Positions 8,288-16,101 of a stretch of DNA of 64,000 nucleotides are shown one piece after another. The stretch covers positions 868,001 to 932,000 of the forward strand of contig NZ_PGEZ01000001.1 of assembly GCF_002797495.1 (NCBI RefSeq), in the 5' to 3' direction. Under the pieces are notes generated by a model. That model did no database searches. It was not told the origin of the DNA and saw only the letters and a list, made by a program, of their open reading frames with translations. The DNA comes from Mumia flava. GTDB lineage: Bacteria; Actinomycetota; Actinomycetes; Propionibacteriales; Nocardioidaceae. Numbering within the stretch: position 1 is the stretch's first letter; every line of letters starts with the position of its first letter. The translations under genes were made by a program, and so were the position numbers.

Positions 8288-9793
8288 ATGGCATCCGACG
8301 AGGACCGCGACCGAGACGACCTGCCCGAGGAGCCGGGCGACGGCTCGTCGGAGCCCACGCCCGACCGCGGGATCGGCTTCGGCAAGATCCCGGGCCGGCC
8401 GGGCGGGGACGCCGGAGCCGGCGGTCCCGCAGGCGCGAACCCGTTCGCGGGCACGCCGATGGAGGGCCTCTTCGGTGCGTTCGGCGGCGGCCAGATGCCC
8501 GACATGAACCTCCTGATGCAGCAGATGCAGCGGATGTTCGCGCCGCACGACGGCTCGGTGAACTGGGAGCTGGCCAAGGACGTCGCCCGCCAGACCGTCG
8601 CGGCCGGCAAGGACCCGGCACCGCTGAGCACGGAGGACGCCGCGGTCGCCGACGCCGTGCGGCTCGCCGACACCTGGCTGGACTCGGTGACGGACCTCCC
8701 CGCGGCCTCCGTACGGGCGAAGGCGTGGAGCCGCTCGACGTGGGTCGAGGAGACGATGCCGACCTGGCAGGCCATGGTCGAGCCGATCGCCGCGCACGTC
8801 GTCGGGGCGATGGCCTCGGCGCTGCCCGAGGAGGCCAAGGCGATGGCCGGGCCGCTGATGGGGATGCTCAGCCAGGCCGGGGGCGCGATGTTCGGCGCCC
8901 AGGTCGGCCAGGCGGTCGGCGGGCTCGCCGCCGAGGTGCTCAGCTCGACGGACACCGGCCTGCCGATGGGCCCGAGCGGCGTGTCGGCGATGCTGCCCGC
9001 GAACCTTCGCGCGTTCGCGGAGGGCCTCGAGGAGTCGGAGGCCGACGTCTTCCTGTACGCCGCGCTGCGCGAGGCCGCGCACCAGCGGCTGTACGCCCAC
9101 GCCGGGTGGCTGCGCGCCCGGATCCTCACGACCGTCGAGGAGTTCGGCCGCGGCACCACGATCGACGTGCGCGCGATCGAGGACAAGCTCAGCGGTTTCG
9201 ACCCCACGAACATGCAGGCCGCCCAGGAGGCCCTGGCCGGCGGGCTGTTCGAGCCCGAGCGGACCCCGCAGCAGCAGGCCGCGCTCGATCGGCTCGAGGC
9301 TCTGCTCGCCTTCGTGGAGGGCTGGGTCGACGAGGTCGTCACGCAGGCCACCGACGGCCGCATGCCGAGCGCGGTCCGGCTGCGCGAGGCGATGCGCCGC
9401 CGCCGGGCGGCCGGTGGGCCGGCCGAGGAGACGTTCGCGTCGCTCGTCGGGCTCGAGCTGCGACCGCGCCGCCTGCGCGACGCCGCCGCCCTGTGGGCTG
9501 CGCTGCGTGATCGCCAGGGCGCCTCGGCGCGCGACGCGGTGTGGGCCCACCCGGACCTGATGCCGACGGCCGCCGACCTGGACGACCCGATCGGCTTCGC
9601 AGTCGACGACACCGATGCCACCGACGACTCCGCGAGCTTCGACGCTGCGCTCGCGGACCTGCTGGACGGCAGCACGGAGCGGCCCGACGACGGGGGCACG
9701 GACGACGGGGGCGCGGACGACGGGGGCACGGCGCCCGACGCCGGCCCGGACGCTCCGGGCGACGGCGGCCCCACGGACTCCGGCGACCGGTGA
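8288..9793 (+). CDS. zinc-dependent metalloprotease family protein (DUF2342)
   Basis: 501-residue member of the actinobacterial DUF2342 family (Rv3195-like), annotated as zinc-dependent metalloprotease. The first ~100 residues are a charged, Gly-rich low-complexity region. The core contains PMGPSGVSAMLPANLRAF and EAAHQRLYAH (about residues 262-271), the family's variant of a metal-binding helix. It lacks a standard HExxH, so proteolytic activity is not demonstrated by sequence. Residues from ~440 are an Asp/Gly tail with a triplicated 5-residue unit. The Nudix gene follows with a GTGA overlap. The syntenic neighbourhood matches mycobacteria. Confidence 0.85.
   Translation: MASDEDRDRDDLPEEPGDGSSEPTPDRGIGFGKIPGRPGGDAGAGGPAGANPFAGTPMEGLFGAFGGGQMPDMNLLMQQMQRMFAPHDGSVNWELAKDVARQTVAAGKDPAPLSTEDAAVADAVRLADTWLDSVTDLPAASVRAKAWSRSTWVEETMPTWQAMVEPIAAHVVGAMASALPEEAKAMAGPLMGMLSQAGGAMFGAQVGQAVGGLAAEVLSSTDTGLPMGPSGVSAMLPANLRAFAEGLEESEADVFLYAALREAAHQRLYAHAGWLRARILTTVEEFGRGTTIDVRAIEDKLSGFDPTNMQAAQEALAGGLFEPERTPQQQAALDRLEALLAFVEGWVDEVVTQATDGRMPSAVRLREAMRRRRAAGGPAEETFASLVGLELRPRRLRDAAALWAALRDRQGASARDAVWAHPDLMPTAADLDDPIGFAVDDTDATDDSASFDAALADLLDGSTERPDDGGTDDGGADDGGTAPDAGPDAPGDGGPTDSGDR
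9686..9730 (+). repeat. three 15-bp tandem repeats inside DUF2342 tail
   Basis: Three head-to-tail copies of GACGACGGGGGCACG (middle copy differs at one base), each encoding Asp-Asp-Gly-Gly-Thr/Ala. The unit length preserves the reading frame. Confidence 0.85.
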
Positions 9794-10338
9794 GCCTGCA
9801 CGCCGACGCGCGGGCGCTGCTCGCGCGCTGGTCCGCGCCCGACGGCGTCCAGGACGCGTTGCGAGCACGCTACGTCGAGCATCTCGACGCTCACCCCGAC
9901 GCGATGCAGCGGGCGTGCCATCCCGACCACCTGACCGCGAGCGCGCTCGTCGTCAGCGCGGACGCGTCGCGGGTCCTGCTCACGCTGCACCGCCGGCTGC
10001 GACGCTGGCTCCAGACCGGCGGGCACTGCGAGCCCGGCGACGAGACCCTCGCCGCCGCGGCTCTGCGGGAGGCGACCGAGGAGTCCGGGATCGACGGGCT
10101 GCGACTCGATCCCGAGCCCGTGCTGCTGTCGCTGCACGAGGTCCCGTGCGGGCCGGTCCGGCCGTCGCACCATCTCGACGTGCAGTTCGTCGCGGTCGCG
10201 CCCGCGAGCGCCACGCCGGTGATCAGCGAGGAGTCGATCGACGTGGCCTGGTTCGATGCCGAGGCGCTGCCCGAGACCGACGCGTCCGTGCGCGCGCTGG
10301 TCGCGGCAGCACGCGCACGGACCGCGCTCATCCGGTGA
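9790..10338 (+). CDS. Nudix hydrolase
   Basis: 182-residue protein with a complete Nudix box (Gx5Ex7REUxEExGU) at residues ~77-102, visible as GGHCEPGDE and LREATEESGID. It should hydrolyse a nucleoside diphosphate linked to another moiety; the substrate cannot be told. The start is GTG overlapping the stop of the upstream DUF2342 gene (GTGA), which indicates translational coupling. The 3' end overlaps the convergent 5'-nucleotidase gene by 11 bases. Confidence 0.88.
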   Translation: MSLHADARALLARWSAPDGVQDALRARYVEHLDAHPDAMQRACHPDHLTASALVVSADASRVLLTLHRRLRRWLQTGGHCEPGDETLAAAALREATEESGIDGLRLDPEPVLLSLHEVPCGPVRPSHHLDVQFVAVAPASATPVISEESIDVAWFDAEALPETDASVRALVAAARARTALIR

Positions 10339-12187
10339 TCGTGAGCGGGGTCGAGCCCGCCACCAGCCGCCAGTCGACCTGGTGGAACGTCGGAGGGTCG
10401 ATCACGCCCTGGGCGCTGACCCAGTCGATCAGCAGCTGCCGGATCTCCACCTGCGCGTTGTAGACCACCTCGGCGCTCGTCACGCCCGGGAAGTTGCCGC
10501 CCCCGGACTGGCGGTAGTTGTTGATCGCGACGACGAACTGGTCGCCGGCGGCCACCGGCACACCTCCGTACGCCAGTCCGACGATCCGGCTGCCGACGGG
10601 CGCGGTGAGGTCGATGTCGTACGTCAGCGGGGCGTCGAGCCCGCCCATCACGTCGTAGTTGTAGTCCGGCGTCCCGTTCGGGGCGGTCGCGGTCGGCGCA
10701 TTCGTCACGTCGCCGGCAGCGTAGGTGCCCGGCCCCGGGACCGCCTTGAAGTACTCCGCGGACTTCTCGAGGTACGCCGCGATCTGCGCACCCGACATCC
10801 TGATCCCGAGCAGCGTGTTGTCGTAGATGTACAGGCCGGCCACGTCCCGGACCGACACCTCGCCGGCCGGGATCGCCGCCTCGCGGTTGAAGGGCGCCGC
10901 GATGCTGAGGACGGGCAGTCCTTCGCTCGGCGAGCCCACCAGGGCGTCCTTGACCGCACCGGCCTGGACGACGTTGATGAAGTCGAGAGCCGCGGTGTCC
11001 TCGTAGCGGGCGGTGGCCGCCGACATGGCCTCGGTCGCGGTGCCGATCACGGAGTTCACGTACGCGACGACGGTCTCGTGGTCGCGACGGAGCAGCCGGA
11101 CGATCTCCGGGTCCTCCTCGACCGTGTTGGCGTTCAGGACCTGCGCGGACACCGACGTGACCTCGTACCGCCCGCGGGTCTTCCTCACCGTGACGTCGAG
11201 CGCCGACAGGCGCATGCCCCACCGCAGCGGCTCGGTCAGCACGACGGGCCTGCCGGTCTCGATGTTCGTGACGACGCGCTGGGCGATCTCGGCGTGCGCG
11301 TGCCCGACGAGGATCGCGTCGATGCCGGGCACCTGCTCGGCGACCAGGCTGGCGGCGTTCTCCGGGTACGGGAGCGCGTCGCCGTACGACGAGGACGTGT
11401 CGGCGCCGGAGTGCGCGGAGACGATCACCACGTCCGCGCCGGCCCGCCGCATCCTCGGCACCCAGTGGGCGGCCTCCTCCACGAGGCCCGGGAAGACCAT
11501 CGTGCCCTCGACGTTCGCCTTGTCCCAGATCGCGATCCCCGGGTTCGTCAGCCCCAGGATCCCGACGCGGATCAGGTGACGCCCGACCTTCACCTTCTTG
11601 ATGACGAACGGCGGGAACGCCGGCAGGCCGGTGGTGGCGTCGTGGGCGTTCGCGCCGAGCAGCGGGAAGTCGCACTGCCGCTCGAAGCGGCGCAGGAGCG
11701 GGATGCCGTAGTTGAACTCGTGGTTGCCCAGGGCCGCGGCGTCGTAGCCGATCGCGTTCATCGCACGGGCCATCGGATGGATCACGGTCCGGCTGATCGG
11801 CTCGACCTTGGCGAAGTAGTAGGCCAGGGACGTTCCCTGGATGGTGTCGCCGGCGTCGATCAGCAGCGGGCTCGGATACGTGTGGCTGCGGCGCATCGCG
11901 TCGACCAGCGTCGAGATCTTCGCCAGACCGATGTCGTTGTGCGCGGAGTCGTCGTACTCGGCGTTCTTGAAGTAGTCCCAGTTGAAGACGTTGCCGTGCA
12001 GATCGGTCGTGCCGAGCACGGTGAACGTCGCGCTGTCGTGGTGGCCGTGGCCGTGGCCGTGCTTCGGCTTCGCGGCGGCCGGCGCTGCGTACCCTGCGGC
12101 CGCGAGGGCCGCCGCGGCGGCCGACCCGGAGATCAGCGTGCGGCGGGTGACGTGCTGCGAGGGGTTCTCCTCGGGGGTGGTGTTCAT
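10328..12187 (-). CDS. Tat-exported bifunctional metallophosphatase / 5'-nucleotidase
   Basis: 619-residue secreted phosphoesterase. The N-terminus carries a twin-arginine signal (TRRTLISGSAAAAALAAAGYA), then a His-rich segment (KHGHGHGHH). The calcineurin-like metallophosphatase motifs are all present: GTTDLHGN (DxH), DAGDTIQG, GNHEFNYG, SAHSGAD and GHAHAE. A C-terminal 5'-nucleotidase substrate-binding domain follows (VAINNYRQSGGGNFPG). It probably releases phosphate and nucleosides from extracellular nucleotides or cyclic nucleotides. ATG at 12187 has CAGGAGCATC upstream. It is convergent with the Nudix gene, overlapping it by 11 bases. Confidence 0.92.
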   Translation of the reverse strand: MNTTPEENPSQHVTRRTLISGSAAAAALAAAGYAAPAAAKPKHGHGHGHHDSATFTVLGTTDLHGNVFNWDYFKNAEYDDSAHNDIGLAKISTLVDAMRRSHTYPSPLLIDAGDTIQGTSLAYYFAKVEPISRTVIHPMARAMNAIGYDAAALGNHEFNYGIPLLRRFERQCDFPLLGANAHDATTGLPAFPPFVIKKVKVGRHLIRVGILGLTNPGIAIWDKANVEGTMVFPGLVEEAAHWVPRMRRAGADVVIVSAHSGADTSSSYGDALPYPENAASLVAEQVPGIDAILVGHAHAEIAQRVVTNIETGRPVVLTEPLRWGMRLSALDVTVRKTRGRYEVTSVSAQVLNANTVEEDPEIVRLLRRDHETVVAYVNSVIGTATEAMSAATARYEDTAALDFINVVQAGAVKDALVGSPSEGLPVLSIAAPFNREAAIPAGEVSVRDVAGLYIYDNTLLGIRMSGAQIAAYLEKSAEYFKAVPGPGTYAAGDVTNAPTATAPNGTPDYNYDVMGGLDAPLTYDIDLTAPVGSRIVGLAYGGVPVAAGDQFVVAINNYRQSGGGNFPGVTSAEVVYNAQVEIRQLLIDWVSAQGVIDPPTFHQVDWRLVAGSTPLTITG

Positions 12188-12314
12188 GATGCTCCTGAGG
12201 GACGGGGGTGAGCCTCCCTCATGATTGCGCCATGCACTGATTTTTGCGCGGAGGCCTCGGTCACGATCCGGTGACGACTCCGTGAAGCGTCGCTGTCCCG
12301 CAGGCAGCGAGGCT

Positions 12315-12881
12315 TCAGCCGCCCAGAGAGCGGCCCGCCACGACCCCCTCGAGGAATCCGCGGGCCCGCTCCGTACGCGGGTAGGACTCGAGGTGCGCCC
12401 AGAACCGCGGCCCGTGGTGCGGGACCAGCAGATGCACGAGCTCGTGCAGCAGCACGTAGTCGACGACCCACGACGGCAGGCCCTGGAGTCGCGAGGACAG
12501 CCTGATCGTCCGGTCTTCGACCGTGCACGATCCCCAGCGGTGCTCCTGGTTGTCGACCCAGCGGACGCTCGACGGCACCGCGGCCCCGTCGAGATACGTC
12601 TGGGACAGCGCGGTCGCCCGCTCGAGGAGGTCGACGTCACCCAGGCGACTGCGCTGCTCCTTGCGCAGCACCTTCGCCACCATCTCGCGCACCCAGCGGG
12701 TCTCCTCCGCGCGGCTGAACGAGTCGGGCATCAGCACGACGATCCGATCACCGTCGCGGTAGGCCTGGACGGACTTGCGCCGGCGGGCGCTGCGGCGCAC
12801 CTCGACGCGTGCGTCGTCGACCGGATCGGTCGGGTCGATCCGATCGAGGCCGGTCTCGTCGTGCTCGAACGGGGCGGTCAC
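12315..12881 (-). CDS. SprT/YgjP-like metallopeptidase (DUF45/M48-type)
   Basis: 188-residue protein of the YgjP/DUF45 family with the zinc-protease helix LLHELVHLLVPHHGPRFW (HELVH at about residues 146-150) and the preceding family motif RWGSCTVEDRTIRLSSRL. Function in bacteria is poorly known; the fold is that of minimal zinc peptidases. GTG at 12881 was chosen because TACGGT lies 6 nt upstream, a leaderless signal, and an upstream extension has no support. It is divergent from the TOMM-type gene across a 410-bp intergenic region. Confidence 0.85.
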   Translation of the reverse strand: MTAPFEHDETGLDRIDPTDPVDDARVEVRRSARRRKSVQAYRDGDRIVVLMPDSFSRAEETRWVREMVAKVLRKEQRSRLGDVDLLERATALSQTYLDGAAVPSSVRWVDNQEHRWGSCTVEDRTIRLSSRLQGLPSWVVDYVLLHELVHLLVPHHGPRFWAHLESYPRTERARGFLEGVVAGRSLGG

Positions 12882-12887
12882 GAAGCC

Positions 12888-12893
12888 ACCGTA
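12888..12893 (-). promoter_or_regulatory. -10 box, leaderless promoter of SprT-like gene
   Basis: TACGGT on the minus strand, 6 nt before the GTG at 12881. Confidence 0.5.
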
Positions 12894-13097
12894 CGACCTC
12901 GGTGCGACAGGTTTGTGCCGTCCACAGCCTCGCTTCGCGTGTCGCCGCAGGTCAGACCGCCGGAGCGGCTCCGTACGGCCCGGCTCCACACACCGTCGTC
13001 CACCGCTGCATCGAGCTCTCCACAGCGTCGCCCGGCGGTTCCCACAAGCTATCCCCAAGGTTCTCCACAGGCGTGGACAACGTTCTGCCCGCTCGGA

Positions 13098-13126
13098 TTG
13101 CCGAGTCGGCCCGGCGGCTCTAGCGT
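13098..13126 (+). promoter_or_regulatory. sigma70-type promoter of the TOMM-type/ABC1 operon
   Basis: -35 TTGCCG (13098-13103), 17-bp spacer, -10 TAGCGT (13121-13126). The predicted leader is about 160 nt before the ATG at 13292, which has its own GAGGAG ribosome site. Confidence 0.6.
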
Positions 13127-13291
13127 GTGGAGGTCAGGTCCTGGTCCGCGCGCGTCGCCGGCAGGGGAAGGCGGGCGGCTGCGCGCGGCCAGGACCCTCG
13201 ACGCATCGAAGCTGTGGATGAGTTCCCCGGCTCCGGTCCCTCCTCGGGCATGGTGGGTCGACCCCCTCGCCCACCAGCCCGAGGAGCCTCG

Positions 13292-14230
13292 ATGAAGCCC
13301 CTGCTGCACCCCGCCGTCACCGTCGTCCGCCGCGACCGGCGCACCCTGCAGGCCGGGACCGTCGCCGACCGGCCGATCCTGGTCGAGGACCGGCCCGGCA
13401 CCGCCGCGATCCTGCGGCTGTGCGACGGCACCCGCGACATCGCGATGCTGGCGGCGATGACCGGACTCGAGCCCGGCGAGGCGCGCGCGACCGTCGCGTC
13501 GCTGGTCGCCGCCGGCCTGCTGCTCGACGCCGAGACCTGGGCCGGCACGGCCGGTCGCGAGCTCGTCGCCGAGGCCGTCGCCCTCAGCGCCGCCGGCCAC
13601 GACGCGCGCGAGGTCCGTCGTCGGGTCCGCTCCCGGTCGCGCTGCCGGGTCGAGGTGCACGCGGACCCGGCGACCCAGCCGCTGGCCGAGGCCGTGATGG
13701 CGGTGCTCGCCACCGGCGGCGTCACCGCGACGAGCGCCACCGTGGACAGCCCGACCCTGGTCCTCGTGCTCTCGACGGGCCCGTGCCCGCGTGAGGTGGT
13801 CGACGTGCTGACCGGCGCCGGAGTCCCGCACCTGCCGGTGGTGTGCGAGTCGACGTCGGTCCGTCTCGGGCCGCTCGTCCGGCCCGGCACCACCCCGTGC
13901 GTCCGGTGCGACGACCGCGACCGCGCAGGCTGGGACCGGTCCTGGCCCTTCGTCCTCGCCCAGCACGCCCGCCCGATCGCCAGCACCGCCGGGCACCCCT
14001 CGCCGCTGCCCGCGGCCACTCGTTGGCGGTTCGCGGTCACGATCGCCGAGCAGGTGCTCGACTACGGCGATGCCCGGCCCGCGGCCACGGAGGGCAGCGT
14101 CCTCGTGCTCGGTCCCGGACCCGACGACCGCCACGAGCACGTCCTCGCCCAAGCGGTCGGCTGCGCGTGCCAGATCGTCGAAGCGGCGACCGGACCCGAG
14201 GTTGCGCCGGGTGTCAGAATGACGGCATGA
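13292..14230 (+). CDS. TOMM-type leader-binding / E1-like protein, orphan
   Basis: 312-residue protein resembling the cyclodehydratase E1-like domains that bind precursor leader peptides (TOMM precursor leader peptide-binding family). The N-terminal ~75 residues look like a winged-helix recognition element (DGTRDIAMLAAMTGLEPGEA), and PCVRCDDRDR near residue 205 matches the family's PCLRC-D signature. No YcaO protein or precursor peptide is visible nearby, so it is probably not part of a complete bacteriocin system; this orphan form is part of the conserved whiB7/uvrD2 neighbourhood in related actinobacteria. ATG at 13292 follows GAGGAGCCTCG. Its stop overlaps the ABC1 kinase start (ATGA). Confidence 0.7.
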   Translation: MKPLLHPAVTVVRRDRRTLQAGTVADRPILVEDRPGTAAILRLCDGTRDIAMLAAMTGLEPGEARATVASLVAAGLLLDAETWAGTAGRELVAEAVALSAAGHDAREVRRRVRSRSRCRVEVHADPATQPLAEAVMAVLATGGVTATSATVDSPTLVLVLSTGPCPREVVDVLTGAGVPHLPVVCESTSVRLGPLVRPGTTPCVRCDDRDRAGWDRSWPFVLAQHARPIASTAGHPSPLPAATRWRFAVTIAEQVLDYGDARPAATEGSVLVLGPGPDDRHEHVLAQAVGCACQIVEAATGPEVAPGVRMTA

Positions 14231-15594
14231 GCGAGGGCGACGCCGGATCCGCTGGTCGCCGCGGTCGCCGCGACCGAGACGACGCACCCCTGCCGCAACG
14301 CTCCTTGGCGCGTGCGGCACGCCTGGCGACCCTGCCGATCGGGTTCGCGGGGCGGACGACGGTGGGAGTCGGTCGCCGACTCGTCGGGACCCCGACCAAT
14401 GCCGTCCTCAACGAGGTCCAGCTCCGGACCGCCGAGCAGATCTTCGCCGTCCTCGGCGAGCTCAAGGGCGGCGCGATGAAGTTCGGGCAGGCCATGAGCG
14501 TCTTCGAGGCCGCGATGCCGCCCGAGCTCATCTCTCCCTACCGCGAGACGTTCACCCGCCTCCAGGACTCCGCTCCGCCCATGCCGATCAGCCGGGTTCA
14601 CCGGGTCTTCGACGCCGAGCTCGGGCCCCGCTGGCGCGACCAGCTCATCGAGCTGGACGACGAGCCCGCCGCCGCGGCGTCGATCGGTCAGGTGCACCGG
14701 GGTCGCTGGTACGACGGCCGTGAGGTCGCGGTCAAGGTGCAGTACCCGGGAGCGGCGGCCGCGCTCCGGTCCGACCTGCGCCAGATCGGACGGCTCAGCC
14801 GCATGTTCGCCGTGGTGTTCCCGGCGATCGAGGTCAAGCCGCTCGCCGACGAGCTCGCCGCCCGTGTGCGTGAGGAGCTCGACTACGGGCTCGAGGCGGA
14901 GGCGCAGCGCGCCTTCGCCGAGGGCTTCGCGAGCGACTCCGACATCGAGGTCCCCGAGCCCGTGATGCACACCGACACGGTGCTGGTCTCGACCTGGATG
15001 CCGTCCGTGGGGTCGCTCGCGCAGATCATCGACACCGGCACGCCCGAGCAGCGCGATCACTACGGAGAGCTGTTCGCCCGGTTCCTCTTCGCGGGCCCGG
15101 CGCGCGTCGGGATGCTGCACGCCGACCCGCACCCGGGCAACTACCGGGTGCTCGACGGCGACCGCCTCGGGGTCGTCGACTACGGTGCCGTCGCCCGGCT
15201 GCCCGGAGGTCTCCCCCGTGTGATGGGCCGGCTCCTGCGCGCCGCCGTCGACGACGACTACCCCACGGTGGTCGAGGGTCTGCGGGAGGAAGGCTTCCTC
15301 AAGCCGGGCGTCCGGTTCGACGAGGACCTGCTGCGCGACTACCTCGAGCCGTTCGTGGAGCCGGCCCGGCACGACCAGTTCACCTTCTCCCGCGAGTGGA
15401 TGCGCGAGCAGGCCCAGCGCATCGCCCGTCCGTCGCGGGAGGGACTCGGCACCGCCATGCGGATCAACCTGCCGCCCTCGTACCTCCTGATCCACCGGAC
15501 CTGGAGCGGCGGGCTGGCGGTCCTCAGCCAGCTCGGCGCCACCGCGCCGTTCCGTGCGGTGCTGGAGGAGAGCCTCCCCGGCTTCGCCGACTGA
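14227..15594 (+). CDS. ABC1/UbiB (AarF) family atypical kinase
   Basis: 455-residue protein-kinase-like ATPase of the ABC1/UbiB family, Rv3197-like. The diagnostic KxGQ motif is MKFGQAMS near residue 83. VAVKVQYPG supplies the Ala/Lys nucleotide pocket, ADPHPGN near residue 298 is the catalytic loop and VVDYGAV near residue 316 replaces DFG. In other bacteria these proteins serve quinone/isoprenoid lipid metabolism; the mycobacterial homologue has been linked to macrolide tolerance under WhiB7. It overlaps the upstream gene by ATGA. Its substrate here is not deducible. Confidence 0.88.
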   Translation: MSEGDAGSAGRRGRRDRDDAPLPQRSLARAARLATLPIGFAGRTTVGVGRRLVGTPTNAVLNEVQLRTAEQIFAVLGELKGGAMKFGQAMSVFEAAMPPELISPYRETFTRLQDSAPPMPISRVHRVFDAELGPRWRDQLIELDDEPAAAASIGQVHRGRWYDGREVAVKVQYPGAAAALRSDLRQIGRLSRMFAVVFPAIEVKPLADELAARVREELDYGLEAEAQRAFAEGFASDSDIEVPEPVMHTDTVLVSTWMPSVGSLAQIIDTGTPEQRDHYGELFARFLFAGPARVGMLHADPHPGNYRVLDGDRLGVVDYGAVARLPGGLPRVMGRLLRAAVDDDYPTVVEGLREEGFLKPGVRFDEDLLRDYLEPFVEPARHDQFTFSREWMREQAQRIARPSREGLGTAMRINLPPSYLLIHRTWSGGLAVLSQLGATAPFRAVLEESLPGFAD

Positions 15595-15622
15595 TCCGGT
15601 CCCCGCCGCCGCCGGTCCCCGA

Positions 15623-15649
15623 TGTCGAGAAGCCGCGCCCTGCTTCGAC
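15623..15649 (+). promoter_or_regulatory. predicted ECF42 sigma-factor promoter
   Basis: TGTCGA (15623-15628), a 17-bp spacer, and CGAC (15646-15649). As I recall, ECF42 target promoters have TGTCGA at -35 and a CGA(T/C)-type -10. The site is 60 bp upstream of the YciI gene that precedes the ECF42-type sigma gene, so self-activation is likely. Confidence 0.7.
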
Positions 15650-15708
15650 ATCATGACGGGAGCGCGGGCGCGCCCCCGACCGTACCGACCAGCGCCAGGG
15701 AGACAGCC

Positions 15709-16101
15709 ATGAAGTACGTGATCCTGATCCAGTCCAACCCGCAGCCGTGGGGCCACCCGACCTCGGACTTCATCGAGGAGCACCGGGCGCTCCCCGCCGA
15801 GACCCGCGACCGCCTGAACCAGCAGTTCGAGAGCGCCCTGGAGGAGCTCGTGGAGCGCGGCGAGTTCGTCCACGCCGAGGCGCTGGGCGACCCGGCGAGC
15901 TCCCGCCTGTTCCGGTGGTCGGCCGGCGACCGCGTCGTGACCGACGGCCCGTACGCCGAGGGCAAGGAACACCTCGCGGGCTTCTTCCTGATCGACGTCG
16001 AGAGCCAGGAGCGGGCCGAGGAGATCACGGCGAGCTTCGGCGGACCCGGTGAGACCGTCGAGCTCCGCCCGGTGATGAGCGGTGACCGCACCGACGGGTG
16101 A
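15709..16101 (+). CDS. YciI/DGPF family protein
   Basis: 130-residue YciI-like (DGPF domain) protein with ferredoxin-like fold. The DGPF-like motif is VTDGPYAEGKEHLAGFFLI. ATG at 15709 follows CAGGGAGACAGCC. DGPF proteins are characteristically encoded beside ECF42 sigma factors, and here the sigma gene starts 20 bases before this gene's stop. Molecular activity is unknown; suggested roles include small-molecule sensing or catalysis through a His/Asp pair. Confidence 0.9.
   Translation: MKYVILIQSNPQPWGHPTSDFIEEHRALPAETRDRLNQQFESALEELVERGEFVHAEALGDPASSRLFRWSAGDRVVTDGPYAEGKEHLAGFFLIDVESQERAEEITASFGGPGETVELRPVMSGDRTDG

Larger units (their letters stand above)
12882..13291. other. 410-bp intergenic region with DnaA-box-like cluster
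   Basis: No supported gene. The stretch 12918-13221 holds repeated near-matches to the actinobacterial DnaA box TTGTCCACA. The best are TTCTCCACA at 13061-13069 and, inverted, TTGTCCACG at 13072-13080 (both 8 of 9). Weaker 7-of-9 matches are at 12918-12926, 12996-13004, 13016-13024, 13049-13057 (against the TTATCCACA form) and, inverted, 13213-13221. They surround the promoter at 13098-13126. An in-frame GTG at 13127 could extend the downstream gene by 55 codons, but the ribosome site is at 13281-13286. Confidence 0.5.

Noticed and set aside
13127-13291. 55-codon N-terminal extension of the TOMM-type protein from GTG at 13127
   Set aside because: The GTG abuts the -10 box, too close for a transcript start, and the extension is Arg-rich without similarity; GAGGAG marks the ATG at 13292.
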